The notes: generated by a model not told the origin, from the letters alone. 64,000 bases of DNA from Clostridiales bacterium (GCA_017428545.1 JAFRQR010000020.1:1-64000); one strand, 5' to 3'; positions 45,038-54,028 are shown, counted from the first letter of the stretch. Made by a program: numbers and translations.

Positions 45038-46858
45038 TCAGCTAAAATAATAACCGACAGCCGCATCAGCCTGTGCCTGCGTAATATAGCCTTCCTCAAC
45101 CATCCAGGCAATATCCTGCTGACAGTACTCATACGTTTCGTCATTTCCATGATTATACGCCTGACTCATACCAAGTGCATAAAAGTCGAGGGCCTTCGAA
45201 TAGTTTAACGCGACTCCGGCCCCATCCACATAGCATTCTGCCACATAGAGCGAACAGTCTTCGCTTCCGAGGGTAGAACCTTTGACCCAGCAGTCAAATG
45301 CTTTCGTGAAATCTTGTGTGACCGCTTCACCTTCTTCGTAGAAGAATCCGAGTTCACAATAAGCATCCGCGATCTTCTCATCCGCGGCGATCTGCATCCA
45401 GGCAAACGCCTCTTTCATATTCACATCAGTGCCCCGCCCGTATTCGTAACAGATTGCGAGATTATATGCCCCTATTGCGTCGCCATTCGTAGCCGCTTCC
45501 TTATAATATCGGAAACCCTCGGCATAGTTTACCGAAGTTCCATATCCGTTCGTGTAGCAATGGCCGAGCATTCTGGTCGCCCTAGGATCTCCGAGTTCAT
45601 ACGCTTTTTGATACCAGTAGATGGCCGTGCCGTAATCCTTCGAGATATTCGTGCCGTAATAGTACAAGTCTCCGATCCTTTGCATCGCCTGGTTAAATCC
45701 CATGTCCGAAGCTTTTACAAGCCACTCGACCGCTTTATCCGTATCCTGGGCAAGATCATCTCTTTGATACACGTAGGTATATCCGAGTATGTACATCGAA
45801 TACACCTGATCGTACCAATCATTACTCTGCATGCCTTTCTGACAATACTCGATCGATGTCTGTCCATTCCTGCTATATCCCGGAGCTACTCCATCCTGGA
45901 TCATATAAGCCATGCAGGCATAACCTAAAAGGCAACCGTTATCCGCCGCAGTCTTATAGAACTGAAAGGCCGTTGCGTAATCAAGATCGACACCGGTTCC
46001 CCATTCATATAGTTTGCCTTTTCCGATGTATCCATACGGACAACCTAATTCGATTGCTTTGTCAAAGTAAGATATGGCAGTCGAATGTGTACCGCCTTCT
46101 CCGATCATCCTGTCGGCATATATTCTTCCGAGTCCGTAGTATCCTTTGCCCACACCGGCATCTGCTGCCGACTGATAGTAGGCCATTGCTTTTTCAAGAT
46201 TATAGCCTTCGGGACCAATACCGAAATAGTAATCGTCACCAGTCACCACAAGCGCTTCATCTGAAGTGATCGCATTAAAGATAGAAGTATCTGCACCGTC
46301 TTTACCATAATACCAGTACATATCCGTATCGTTCATGCAAACAAGGTCGTTTTTTATCGTACCGGGAACCGTTCTGCCGGGAAGCGTAATGGTTACTGAA
46401 TCACCGGTTGCTGTCCACTCAGAGATATCGTAGTTTCCGTTCATCGAATCTTCCCACTTTCCCGTTCCGTCTTCATTCAGGACCAGTCGGAAAGAACCGT
46501 CATTTCGAAGGATCGCATAGTTATTAAGAGAACCCTTTTCCGGATGAGACTCAGCTTTCGTCTGAGTCGCGTAACCTTCATAGGTACCTGCCAAACGTAC
46601 TCTTTCCGGATCAGAAGCTTCGGTGGTCGTTTCCGGCGGTTCGGTTTCACTTTCAGTAGTGGCAGCTGTTTCTTTAGGAGTTTCACTTTCTGTCTCCTCT
46701 TCGGCAACCTCGGAAACTTCCGTTTTCTTTGTTTTCTTACTCTTCTTCGTTTCCGAGTCACTATCGGATTTACTGCAGGAGGAAAGGATCATGCCTACGC
46801 AGATTAAAATAGAAAAAAGGATCGTAAGATATCTATTTGAAAGACTTTTATTTCTCAT
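45038..46858 (-). CDS. Sel1-repeat lipoprotein (downstream copy)
   Basis: The start at 46858 (MRNKSLSNRYLTILFSILICVGMILSSC) has AGGAGGGAG upstream and gives a lipoprotein signal; the longer frame from 46969 overlaps the upstream gene. After the Cys come a basic stretch (KKSKKTKKTE), a Glu/Thr-rich linker, and a beta domain at about 85-205 (AGTYEGYATQTKAESHPEKG). Some ten Sel1 repeats follow (about 215-590; e.g. KGYYGLGRIYADRMIG, RATRMLGHCYTNGYGTSVNYAEGFRYY). Sel1 repeats mediate protein contacts. It is a close paralogue of the gene just upstream. Confidence 0.88.
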   Translation of the reverse strand: MRNKSLSNRYLTILFSILICVGMILSSCSKSDSDSETKKSKKTKKTEVSEVAEEETESETPKETAATTESETEPPETTTEASDPERVRLAGTYEGYATQTKAESHPEKGSLNNYAILRNDGSFRLVLNEDGTGKWEDSMNGNYDISEWTATGDSVTITLPGRTVPGTIKNDLVCMNDTDMYWYYGKDGADTSIFNAITSDEALVVTGDDYYFGIGPEGYNLEKAMAYYQSAADAGVGKGYYGLGRIYADRMIGEGGTHSTAISYFDKAIELGCPYGYIGKGKLYEWGTGVDLDYATAFQFYKTAADNGCLLGYACMAYMIQDGVAPGYSRNGQTSIEYCQKGMQSNDWYDQVYSMYILGYTYVYQRDDLAQDTDKAVEWLVKASDMGFNQAMQRIGDLYYYGTNISKDYGTAIYWYQKAYELGDPRATRMLGHCYTNGYGTSVNYAEGFRYYKEAATNGDAIGAYNLAICYEYGRGTDVNMKEAFAWMQIAADEKIADAYCELGFFYEEGEAVTQDFTKAFDCWVKGSTLGSEDCSLYVAECYVDGAGVALNYSKALDFYALGMSQAYNHGNDETYEYCQQDIAWMVEEGYITQAQADAAVGYYFS

Positions 46859-46893
46859 TTTTCTCTCCCTCCTTACACAACAGGTCAAGCAGA

Positions 46894-48705
46894 TCATGAT
46901 ACCGCGGCATTTGCCTGATCCTGACGGATATACCCTTTGTTTACCATCTCCGCGATCCTCGCCTGACAATAATCGTATGCCTTCTTGCCATTCTCATCGT
47001 CGAGATCGGCATTCTTCATTCCGAGCGCATAAAAGTCCAAAGCCTTGTAATAATCTACGGAAGTGCATTCTCCATACAGGTAAGAATCGCCGACCCTCGA
47101 AGCGCTCCATGCGCTTCCATGCAAGGCTCCCTCGATATAACGATCCAGTGCCATCGCTTCGTTTTTGGTCACACCCAATCCGTCTTTATACATATCACCC
47201 AGAAATGTATAGGCCAATGCATATTCGTCACGAGCAGCAGCTTCAAACCAACGGAATGCCTCAGCATAATTCTGAGGCGTGCCGTTCCCGTCTTTATATA
47301 AGATCCCCACGTCATAAGCACCGACTTTTGATCCGTTTTCAGCAGCAAACAGATATAGACGGAATGCTTCTTCATAATTCAACGATGTGCCTATACCATG
47401 ATAATAGTTATATCCGAGACCGACAGCTGCACTAATATTGCCTTGTGCAACAGCTATCTCATACCAATAATTCGCCGTCCCGTGATCTACCGAAACTCCT
47501 CTGCCTTCATCATACATCCGTGCAATATTTTCCGCTGCTTCACCATACCCCATTTCATAAGCTTTTTTATACCATTCGATCGCATTTGTTGCGTCCTTGG
47601 AAATATCACCGGCTCCGTATTCATATACACAACCAATTTCAAAAGTTGCATAAGCACGGTCGATCCAATGCTTACTCGAAAGAGCTTTTTCACAAAGTTC
47701 GATTGCACGGCTTCCTTCCGTACCCGACTGACCGGGAGCTTTTCCCGTCCTGATGATATCGCCCATATAAGCAAATCCCATAAGACAGCCGGCGTCTGCC
47801 GCCTGCTTATACAATTCATAGGCTGCGGCAGTATCCTTATTGACGGTCTGACCTGCCACATACATAGTCCCCTTACCGATAAGACCGTATGCAGACCCCA
47901 GTTCGATCGCCTTCTCAAAATATTCCATAGCCGTGGTATAGTGGTCGATGCAGAGCGTGGAATTTCTATAATATCTTCCCAGCCAGTAGTATGCGTCGGG
48001 AACGCCTGCAGCGGCGGCAGACTGAAAACACGATACGGCTTTATCGACATCATAACCTTCCGGTCCGATCCCGAAATAATAGTCGATACCTGTGACCACC
48101 GTGGCTTCATCCGGCGTAATCGCACCGAACAATGACGGATCTGCGCCATCTTGCGCATAGAACCAGAACATATCCGCATCGTTCATACAAACGAGTCCGT
48201 TTCTGACGGTTCCCGGAATCGTTCTATCGGGAAGCGTAACAGAGACCGTCTCCCCGTCTGCCGTCCATTCGACGATATCGTAACTTCCGGTCTGAGCATC
48301 TTCCCAGCTGCCGGTCCCGTCCGCGTTCAGTACAAGGCGGAAAGATCCGTCATTTTGAAGTATCGGGTAATCATTGACAGTTCCTTTTTCAGGATAAAAC
48401 TCTGCTTTTGTCTGCTTCGCATACCCTTCGTAAGTCCCCGCCAGCTGAAGTCTCCCCGGATCCGATGTTTCAGTAGGCTCCGTCGTTTCCGTAGTCGTCG
48501 GTTCCGTCGTATCAGAAGAAAGTTCAGACGCAGATTCCGTCTCATCAACGATTACTTCCGCCGTTTCGGTTTTCTTCGACTTCTTCCCTTTACTCGTTTC
48601 CGAAGCATCATCGGACTTACCGCAGGAAGAAAGTATCATACCCGAAGAGATCAACAAGGCAAAAAGGGCTGTCAGAACTCTTTTCGAAAATCCTCTTTTT
48701 TTCAT
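46894..48705 (-). CDS. Sel1-repeat lipoprotein (upstream copy)
   Basis: The start at 48705 (MKKRGFSKRVLTALFALLISSGMILSSC) has GGAGGTG upstream. Layout and much of the sequence match the next gene: lipobox, basic stretch (KGKKSKKTE), Thr-rich linker, the AGTYEGYAKQTKAEFYPEKG beta domain, then Sel1 repeats (PDAYYWLGRYYRNS; GVGL-type helices such as AAVGLGYNYYHGIGTSLNYEEAFRLY). The two copies lie 35 bp apart, so this is a tandem duplication kept at full length. It is probably the first gene of the operon reaching to 40735. Confidence 0.88.
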   Translation of the reverse strand: MKKRGFSKRVLTALFALLISSGMILSSCGKSDDASETSKGKKSKKTETAEVIVDETESASELSSDTTEPTTTETTEPTETSDPGRLQLAGTYEGYAKQTKAEFYPEKGTVNDYPILQNDGSFRLVLNADGTGSWEDAQTGSYDIVEWTADGETVSVTLPDRTIPGTVRNGLVCMNDADMFWFYAQDGADPSLFGAITPDEATVVTGIDYYFGIGPEGYDVDKAVSCFQSAAAAGVPDAYYWLGRYYRNSTLCIDHYTTAMEYFEKAIELGSAYGLIGKGTMYVAGQTVNKDTAAAYELYKQAADAGCLMGFAYMGDIIRTGKAPGQSGTEGSRAIELCEKALSSKHWIDRAYATFEIGCVYEYGAGDISKDATNAIEWYKKAYEMGYGEAAENIARMYDEGRGVSVDHGTANYWYEIAVAQGNISAAVGLGYNYYHGIGTSLNYEEAFRLYLFAAENGSKVGAYDVGILYKDGNGTPQNYAEAFRWFEAAARDEYALAYTFLGDMYKDGLGVTKNEAMALDRYIEGALHGSAWSASRVGDSYLYGECTSVDYYKALDFYALGMKNADLDDENGKKAYDYCQARIAEMVNKGYIRQDQANAAVS

Positions 48706-48840
48706 AGCTTCCACCTCCGCGGACTAAACCCGCTGAATCATTAACCCCTGATATATACAGTTTCCTATCTTAATCTCATTCTAAGGGATTCGCAGGCACA
48801 AAAAAAGGACTGCAACGTATATACTTTGTAAACAAAGAAT

Positions 48841-48929
48841 AAAACCGGCCGAGATCGAATCGTCATCACAGAGATTAATAGGCGTCATATTCTGTGATTC
48901 GGTCCTCTGATTTTCTCTCAGCCGGTTTT
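48841..48929 (-). terminator. Long two-part hairpin after the GH16 gene
   Basis: AAAACCGGC (48841-48849) pairs with GCCGGTTTT (48921-48929). An inner stem ATCACAGA (48865-48872) with TCTGTGAT (48891-48898) encloses 18 bases. On the minus strand TTTTATTCTTTG follows, so it is likely the GH16 terminator. The remaining gap up to the Sel1 gene holds a CTTTG-TAAA-CAAAG hairpin and the probable Sel1 promoter, with nothing else clear. Confidence 0.65.
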
Positions 48930-48968
48930 ATGGTGGTAGGTTATATCTACTTGGTTTTTCTTTTAAGA

Positions 48969-50372
48969 TCAGATCTCCTCGACACGGACGTTCGTGATGT
49001 GGATCGTTGCGGTATCTCCGTGTTTACCCATGTTGAACTCGAGTCGTCCGTTGTTATCGTCCTTCTCGGTCATATCGAACTCAAACTCGAATGTCTGCCA
49101 GTCGGTCGTAAGATCGATCGATGTATCCGGGAAATAGCGGATCCAGCCGGCATTCGGCGCAGAAACACATACGATGCACTTTCTTGCTTCATCGGCCTTG
49201 ATGTCAAAAGTGAGCTTATACTTATGTCCTTTTCTCATCGGAAGATCCGGATGAACAAGCTGGACGGAATATTCTTCCGTACCGCAGTTGGTCGATGTAA
49301 TGATCATCTCGCCGTCACGGATCTCGGCTGCGCCCTCACCATCGTTAAAGAGCAGGAATTTCCAGTCGACATCGTCCGTCAGATCCTCGGCTTCTGTAAA
49401 GTTACCGTTACGGATGAAGTTTCCGTCCGGGAGTGCTTCGCGGAAAGGCTTTTCAGGCTTGCTGACATTGGTGTCGTATTCGGACTTCTGGTATACACGG
49501 ACGTAATCGATCTCAAACTCCGCCTTGGAAAAATCGGTCGTCGCATCCGGATTGCCCGGCCAGTTACCGCCGACCGCCAGGTTCATCTGTACGAAGAACG
49601 GCTGGTCGAAAGGTGCCGGATACGGTTTGTCATCTTCGCCCTGAACTGCCGTGAACCAGTCGTTACATGTAAGAACGAGTTCGCCGTCGGTATAGAAACG
49701 CATCTCGCCCGGTTCCCACTCGACGGAGTACTCATGGAATGTGGCGGAAAAACTGTTATCACCGGTCTTTTCGATCGTACCCTGCTGCTCGCCGTGCGGC
49801 TCGCCATAGTGGATCGTCGAATAGGAAATGGTAGTATCGTTACCGAGAGATTCCATGATGTCGATCTCGCCGCACTTCGGCCACTGACCATAGCGGGATT
49901 CATCCTGCGGCATCATCCAGATCGCCGGCCACAGACCCTGACCTTCCGGGACTTTAGCGGAAACAACGACTTTACCGTACTGGAAATCGGTCTTGTTCTG
50001 GCCTTTGATCTTTCCGGACGTATAGTAATCCATGCCGTCCTTTTCCGTCTTGATGGCCTTCAGGATCATCTTGCCGTCACGGACGAAAACGTTATCGGTA
50101 GAAGTTGTGTATTCCTGTAATTCGTTGTTGGTCCAGCCCGGCTCGTGCGGATCGTAGCTCCACTTGCTCTCGTCCATCGCATCGCCGTCAAATTCATCGC
50201 TCCAAAGAATGTTATATCCTTCAAGCTCCGGTGTTTCGGTTTTAACGGCCTCGGCAGATGTCTCGGAAGTATCTGACGCTGTTGCCGTTGTCTCTTCCTT
50301 CTTGCCGCATGAGCAGGCAGAAAGCAGAACCGTTACCGTAAGGATCGAGCTGATGATTTTTTTACTCTTCAT
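48969..50372 (-). CDS. GH16 beta-glucanase (laminarinase-like) lipoprotein with C-terminal CBM
   Basis: The start at 50372 (MKSKKIISSILTVTVLLSACSC) has GAGGAGGG upstream and a lipobox LLSAC. The GH16 domain spans about 45-305: GYNILWSDEFDGDAMDESKW, GLWPAIWMMPQD, and the catalytic motif EIDIME (both Glu and the Asp present) at about 178-183. YHEYSVEWEPGEMRFYTDGE-type sequence follows. Residues about 320-465 resemble CBM4/9 (NFIRNGNFTEAEDLTDDVDWKF; RKGHKYKLTFDIKA). It should cut beta-1,3(4)-glucans at the cell surface. A divergent AraC-type regulator lies next to it. Confidence 0.92.
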   Translation of the reverse strand: MKSKKIISSILTVTVLLSACSCGKKEETTATASDTSETSAEAVKTETPELEGYNILWSDEFDGDAMDESKWSYDPHEPGWTNNELQEYTTSTDNVFVRDGKMILKAIKTEKDGMDYYTSGKIKGQNKTDFQYGKVVVSAKVPEGQGLWPAIWMMPQDESRYGQWPKCGEIDIMESLGNDTTISYSTIHYGEPHGEQQGTIEKTGDNSFSATFHEYSVEWEPGEMRFYTDGELVLTCNDWFTAVQGEDDKPYPAPFDQPFFVQMNLAVGGNWPGNPDATTDFSKAEFEIDYVRVYQKSEYDTNVSKPEKPFREALPDGNFIRNGNFTEAEDLTDDVDWKFLLFNDGEGAAEIRDGEMIITSTNCGTEEYSVQLVHPDLPMRKGHKYKLTFDIKADEARKCIVCVSAPNAGWIRYFPDTSIDLTTDWQTFEFEFDMTEKDDNNGRLEFNMGKHGDTATIHITNVRVEEI

Positions 50373-50538
50373 AGTTGCCCTCCTCATCATTTACCCTTTA
50401 AGGTGCTATTGACACCAAAATAACAATTATTCCCTCCACATTATTGCTTTTTCGTATCTTTTTTTATCTTTTCATGCTACAATACCTCTTGAAAAGCACC
50501 TGTCGTTTGCGTATTTTTGATTTTCCGGAAGGAGCACT

Positions 50539-51285
50539 ATGGCCTCTCAGAGAAAGAAGATCTCTTACCATGAGTTTTTGAACAGAGAGTATGAATTCTT
50601 TCATGCCCCGCTTGCGCCTGAACTTGACTTTTATGAGACGATCCAGAGCGGGGACATCAGACAGGTCCGAAAGCTTCTTACCGAGCCGTTTCACCTTAAG
50701 GAAGGCTTCGGAGTTCTCTCTAAAGATCCGCTTTCAAACCTGAAATACCATTTGACGATCACGACAGCCATGGTTGCCCGCTACTGCATTTCCGGCGGAT
50801 TGAGCCAGGCTGAATCTTATAGCCTCAGTGACTACTACATCCGCCTCGGAGACGAAGCGAAAACTCCCGAAGAGATCACCGATATTCATAACGATATGTG
50901 CATCCACTATGCAAGCCGCATGCAGAACGTCCGAAGAAGCACGATCTCTTCGAAGGCCATAAACAAATGTATCAACTATATCTACGAACACCTTCACACG
51001 AGGATAAAACTGGATACACTGGCAGAAATCGCAAATCTAACCCCTACCTATCTTTCGCGGCTCTTTAAAAAGGAGACCGGCTACTCGGTGAGCGAATATA
51101 TAAAGACGAAAAAGCTCGAGACCGCAAAAGCCATGCTCAGTGCCTCGGACTATTCCATCGCCGAGATCTCAGTTTCGCTTGCCTTCCCGAGCCAGAGCTA
51201 TTTCACGAATCTTCTGAAGAAAGACTGCGGTCTTACGCCGAAACAGTACCGGGACCGTTATTTCGGACAGCCTTTCGAAAAATAA
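50539..51285 (+). CDS. AraC-family regulator
   Basis: A 248-residue protein. The C-terminal 100 residues have the two helix-turn-helix units: LDTLAEIANLTPTYLSRLFKKETGYSVSEYIKTKKLETAKAML and YSIAEISVSLAFPSQSYFTNLLKKDCGLTPKQYRDRY. The N-terminal part (about 20-140) is helical and not a cupin; it resembles the helical sensor part seen in several clostridial AraC proteins. GGAAGGAGC precedes the ATG. It is divergent from the GH16 gene, so regulation of that glucanase is likely but inferred from position. Confidence 0.9.
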   Translation: MASQRKKISYHEFLNREYEFFHAPLAPELDFYETIQSGDIRQVRKLLTEPFHLKEGFGVLSKDPLSNLKYHLTITTAMVARYCISGGLSQAESYSLSDYYIRLGDEAKTPEEITDIHNDMCIHYASRMQNVRRSTISSKAINKCINYIYEHLHTRIKLDTLAEIANLTPTYLSRLFKKETGYSVSEYIKTKKLETAKAMLSASDYSIAEISVSLAFPSQSYFTNLLKKDCGLTPKQYRDRYFGQPFEK

Positions 51286-51313
51286 AAAAGGACCTGCAAA
51301 AATAGGTCCTTTT
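51286..51313. terminator. Bidirectional terminator between AraC and thioesterase genes
   Basis: AAAAGGACCT (51286-51295) and AGGTCCTTTT (51304-51313) form a perfect 10-bp stem with an 8-base loop between the converging stops; it overlaps the thioesterase stop codon. Confidence 0.85.
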
Positions 51314-51731
51314 ACTCTTCGATCAGGGAAACCAGCGCTTCGTAGAATTCCGGGCAGTCCTTTTCGAGACGGATGGGACGGCCTTCGAGGTTAATGAAGC
51401 AATGCTCAGATCGCGCCTCGCAGACGACCTTTCCTTCTGCGTTCTTCATCTCATAGCCGATCGTCAGGCGCACGCCTTTACATGCCAGGATCTTGACCTC
51501 GATCGTGATGACCTCCGGAAATGTCGTGCTTCCTTTGTACTTTACTTCGATGGAAATGACAGGAGATGCCACGCCGCTTGCTTCAAGCTTATCGAAGTCC
51601 CAGCCGATCTTACTTAAAAAATCGACTCTGGCTTCTTCCATCCATCTTACGTAATTACTGTGATGAGTGATGCTCATCTTATCTGTTTCGTAGTACTGTA
51701 CTTTATGTTCATATGGTTCTACATGCTGCAT
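51312..51731 (-). CDS. Acyl-CoA thioesterase, 4HBT/YbgC family
   Basis: A 139-residue hot-dog-fold protein. YETDKMSITHHSNYVRWMEEARVDFLSKIG contains the family motif YxTDxxxxxHHSNYxRWxEEAR; in YbgC-type enzymes the Asp is catalytic and here it is Asp16. IEVKYKGSTTFPEVITIEVKI follows. It hydrolyses acyl-CoA thioesters; the chain is not predictable. GGAGGTG lies upstream of the ATG. Upstream of the gene is the inverted-repeat array. Confidence 0.9.
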   Translation of the reverse strand: MQHVEPYEHKVQYYETDKMSITHHSNYVRWMEEARVDFLSKIGWDFDKLEASGVASPVISIEVKYKGSTTFPEVITIEVKILACKGVRLTIGYEMKNAEGKVVCEARSEHCFINLEGRPIRLEKDCPEFYEALVSLIEE

Positions 51732-51794
51732 AGGGCACCTCCAAAGATCAAACCTATTTTGAACTATTCTTGAAACCTATGCAAGTATGTTGAT

Positions 51795-52053
51795 TGATAT
51801 AAAAATCTTCTCATTGCCGGCATTATATCAGTTTTTTAATCGGCAATTGATATAAAAACTTCAAAAGCAATAGATTTATACCAGTTAAATCCATCTTTTC
51901 AATTCAAGAACTGATATAAGAAACGTTTCGAAAGAGAATTTATATCAGCCAGGCGCTGAAAAACTGATATAAAAGTGCTTTCCGATAAGCATTTATATCA
52001 ATGGAAGTTTTTTCTACTGATATAATTCAAATCGAAAAGCACTTTTTATATCA
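51795..52053. repeat. Array of five 36-bp inverted-repeat units
   Basis: Five units lie at 51795-51830, 51848-51883, 51912-51947, 51965-52000 and 52018-52053. Each is TGATATAAA, then exactly 18 bases, then TTTATATCA, allowing single changes (ATTATATCA, TTTATACCA, TGATATAAG, TGATATAAT). The units are separated by 17, 28, 17 and 17 bases, so starts are 53, 64, 53 and 53 bp apart. Interiors differ, but the fourth and the reverse complement of the fifth share AGTGCTTTxCGAT. Some changes break the pairing of the arms, which fits protein half-sites better than RNA stems. TGATATAAT also fits an extended -10 box. No gene is visible in 51732-52102. Confidence 0.85.
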
Positions 52054-52102
52054 AATCCGTCTTCGCAGAAACAACATCTGCTACATGAACTGATGAAATT
52101 GT

Positions 52103-53896
52103 TTACCCGATCGGTTCGAAGTCGGCAGCTCCGTGCTTACAGAGTGGGCATACGATATCGTCCGGGAGCTCGTCGCCTTCGTAGACATATCCGCAGACCT
52201 TGCAGACCCAGCCCTTCTTGCCTTCTGTTTCCGGCTTCGGCTTGACGTTCTTCTGGTAGTAGGTATAAGTCATGGTCTCCTTATCGGAAAGCACTCGGGA
52301 TTCGGTCACGGAGCAGATGAACATACCGTGGGTATCCAGATCGACATAATCCTCGACCTTCAGGGACATGAAGGAGTTGATGTACTTTGGCAGGAACACC
52401 AGACCGTTGTCCGAGCGGAGGATATTCTCACAGTCAGCAAACTTATCGACATTTCTTCCGCTTTGGAATCCGAATGTCTCGAACACCTTAAACGGAGCTT
52501 CCACCGACAGACAGTTTACATTCATCACGCCGGTCTGCTTAATGACATGGTGCGAGTAGTTCTGCTTGTTGATCGTGACTGCGATCCGGTTCGGGGTATT
52601 GGTGACCTGAGTGACGGTATTTACGATCAGGCCGTTATCCTTCTTACCGTCATTGGAGGTAACAACATAAAGGCCATATCCGATATTAAAGAGCGCCGTC
52701 AGGTCGTTCTTATTCGCCGTGTCATCCTTCTGTGCGAGGTAGTCCTGGCAGAGTTCTTTTGCCAGTGCGTCGACCTGCGCCTTGGACTCGTCATTTAATG
52801 CCGACATGATCTTGACGTTGTTGTCGGTATAAGTGATGTTTTTGCTCTTTTCGAGCATCGCCTTCATCGTGCGGATCGCCTGTGGGGCCCAGGAACCGTT
52901 CTCGATCATGGCAACGGTCTTGTTCTGGAACTGACGCTCCGTGAGGTGATGAATGAATTCTCTCATGAACGGGAAGACATCTGCATTGTAGGTCGTGGTC
53001 GCAAGTACGATACGTCCGTAGCGGAAAGCATCTTCGACGCACTCGGCCATATCTTCTCTGGCCAGGTCATTCACAACGACCTTCGGGCAGCCGTTCTCCT
53101 TGAGTTTATTCGCCAGAAGTTCGACAGCCGCCTTTGTATGGCCGTAAACGGAAGTATAGAAGATCGCGATGCCGTCTGTCTCTACGCCGTAAGAAGACCA
53201 TGTGTCATAGAGCTTCAGATACGGGGAAAGATCTCCTGTGAGCACCGGACCATGCAGCGGACATATCGTCTTGATCTCAAGACCTGCCGCCTTCTTCAGG
53301 ACAGCCTGCACCTGCGCGCCGTATTTTCCGACGATGCCGATGTAGTAGCGTCTCGCTTCACATGCCCAGTCTTCTTCGACATCGAGCGCACCGAACTTTC
53401 CGAATCCGTCCGCACTAAAAAGCACCTTGTCAAAAGTATCGTAAGTCATGAGGACTTCCGGCCAGTGGACCATCGGCGCACCGACGAATTTCAGGACATG
53501 CTTGCCGAGCGGAAGTTCATCTCCTTCTCCCACGACGATACGGCGGTCTTCGAATTCCGTACCGAAGAAATTCTTCATCATGGTGAATGCTTTCTGCGAA
53601 GAAACGATCTCGGCCTTCGGGTAGTTCTTCATGAAGTTCAGGATATTCGCGGAATGGTCCGGCTCCATATGCTGGACCACAAGGTAATCCGGATCTTTGC
53701 CGGCAAGTGCTTTTTCCAGATTATCGAGCCATTCATGCGTAAAATTCTTGTCGACCGTATCCATGACCGCGACCTTGTAATCCGAGATCACATAGGAGTT
53801 ATATGCCATGCCGTTCGGCACCACATACTGCCCCTCGAAAAGATCAATCTTATGGTCATTTACGCCAACATACTTGATATCGTTACTGATAAACAT
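52103..53896 (-). CDS. Flavodiiron protein fused to flavin reductase and rubredoxin domains
   Basis: The start at 53896 (MFISNDIKYVGVNDHKIDLF) has AGGAAAGG upstream; the longer frame from 53962 runs through a terminator. The 597 residues hold four domains. First is a metallo-beta-lactamase diiron domain with HMEPDH (His76, Glu78, Asp80, His81) and CPLHGPVL. A flavodoxin domain (FYTSVYGHTKAAVELL, about 255) follows. Then comes a flavin-reductase-like domain (about 400-550; NIGYGLYVVTSNDG). Last is a rubredoxin with CxxCGYVYEG and CPLCK. Such proteins reduce O2 to water or NO to N2O with electrons passed internally. It follows the rubrerythrin and PerR genes. Confidence 0.93.
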   Translation of the reverse strand: MFISNDIKYVGVNDHKIDLFEGQYVVPNGMAYNSYVISDYKVAVMDTVDKNFTHEWLDNLEKALAGKDPDYLVVQHMEPDHSANILNFMKNYPKAEIVSSQKAFTMMKNFFGTEFEDRRIVVGEGDELPLGKHVLKFVGAPMVHWPEVLMTYDTFDKVLFSADGFGKFGALDVEEDWACEARRYYIGIVGKYGAQVQAVLKKAAGLEIKTICPLHGPVLTGDLSPYLKLYDTWSSYGVETDGIAIFYTSVYGHTKAAVELLANKLKENGCPKVVVNDLAREDMAECVEDAFRYGRIVLATTTYNADVFPFMREFIHHLTERQFQNKTVAMIENGSWAPQAIRTMKAMLEKSKNITYTDNNVKIMSALNDESKAQVDALAKELCQDYLAQKDDTANKNDLTALFNIGYGLYVVTSNDGKKDNGLIVNTVTQVTNTPNRIAVTINKQNYSHHVIKQTGVMNVNCLSVEAPFKVFETFGFQSGRNVDKFADCENILRSDNGLVFLPKYINSFMSLKVEDYVDLDTHGMFICSVTESRVLSDKETMTYTYYQKNVKPKPETEGKKGWVCKVCGYVYEGDELPDDIVCPLCKHGAADFEPIG

Positions 53897-53950
53897 AGTG
53901 TTTTCCTTTCCTGCGGGATCCTCCCGCTGATCCTTATGATTCGAGAGAAA

Positions 53951-53980
53951 GGGCGCCCGCATCTCTTCTGCGGACGCCCC
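53951..53980 (-). terminator. Hairpin between rubrerythrin and flavodiiron genes
   Basis: GGGCGCCCGCA (53951-53961) pairs with TGCGGACGCCC (53969-53979) with one mismatch. On the minus strand the stem is followed by a short TTTCTCTC tract. It could partly stop transcription between the two genes. Confidence 0.55.
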
Positions 53981-54028
53981 TCATTCTTCTTTTAGAAAGT
54001 GGCGCCCTCTCCGGCACCGGAAATTCGA

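Noticed and set aside
48894..50120. 408-residue open frame on the plus strand
   Set aside because: It is antisense to the GH16 gene, whose catalytic motif and signal peptide are clear.
51795..52053. Array could be a CRISPR locus
   Set aside because: The conserved parts are 9-bp half-sites in alternating orientation, variable segments are 17-18 bp, and there is no cas gene in the window.
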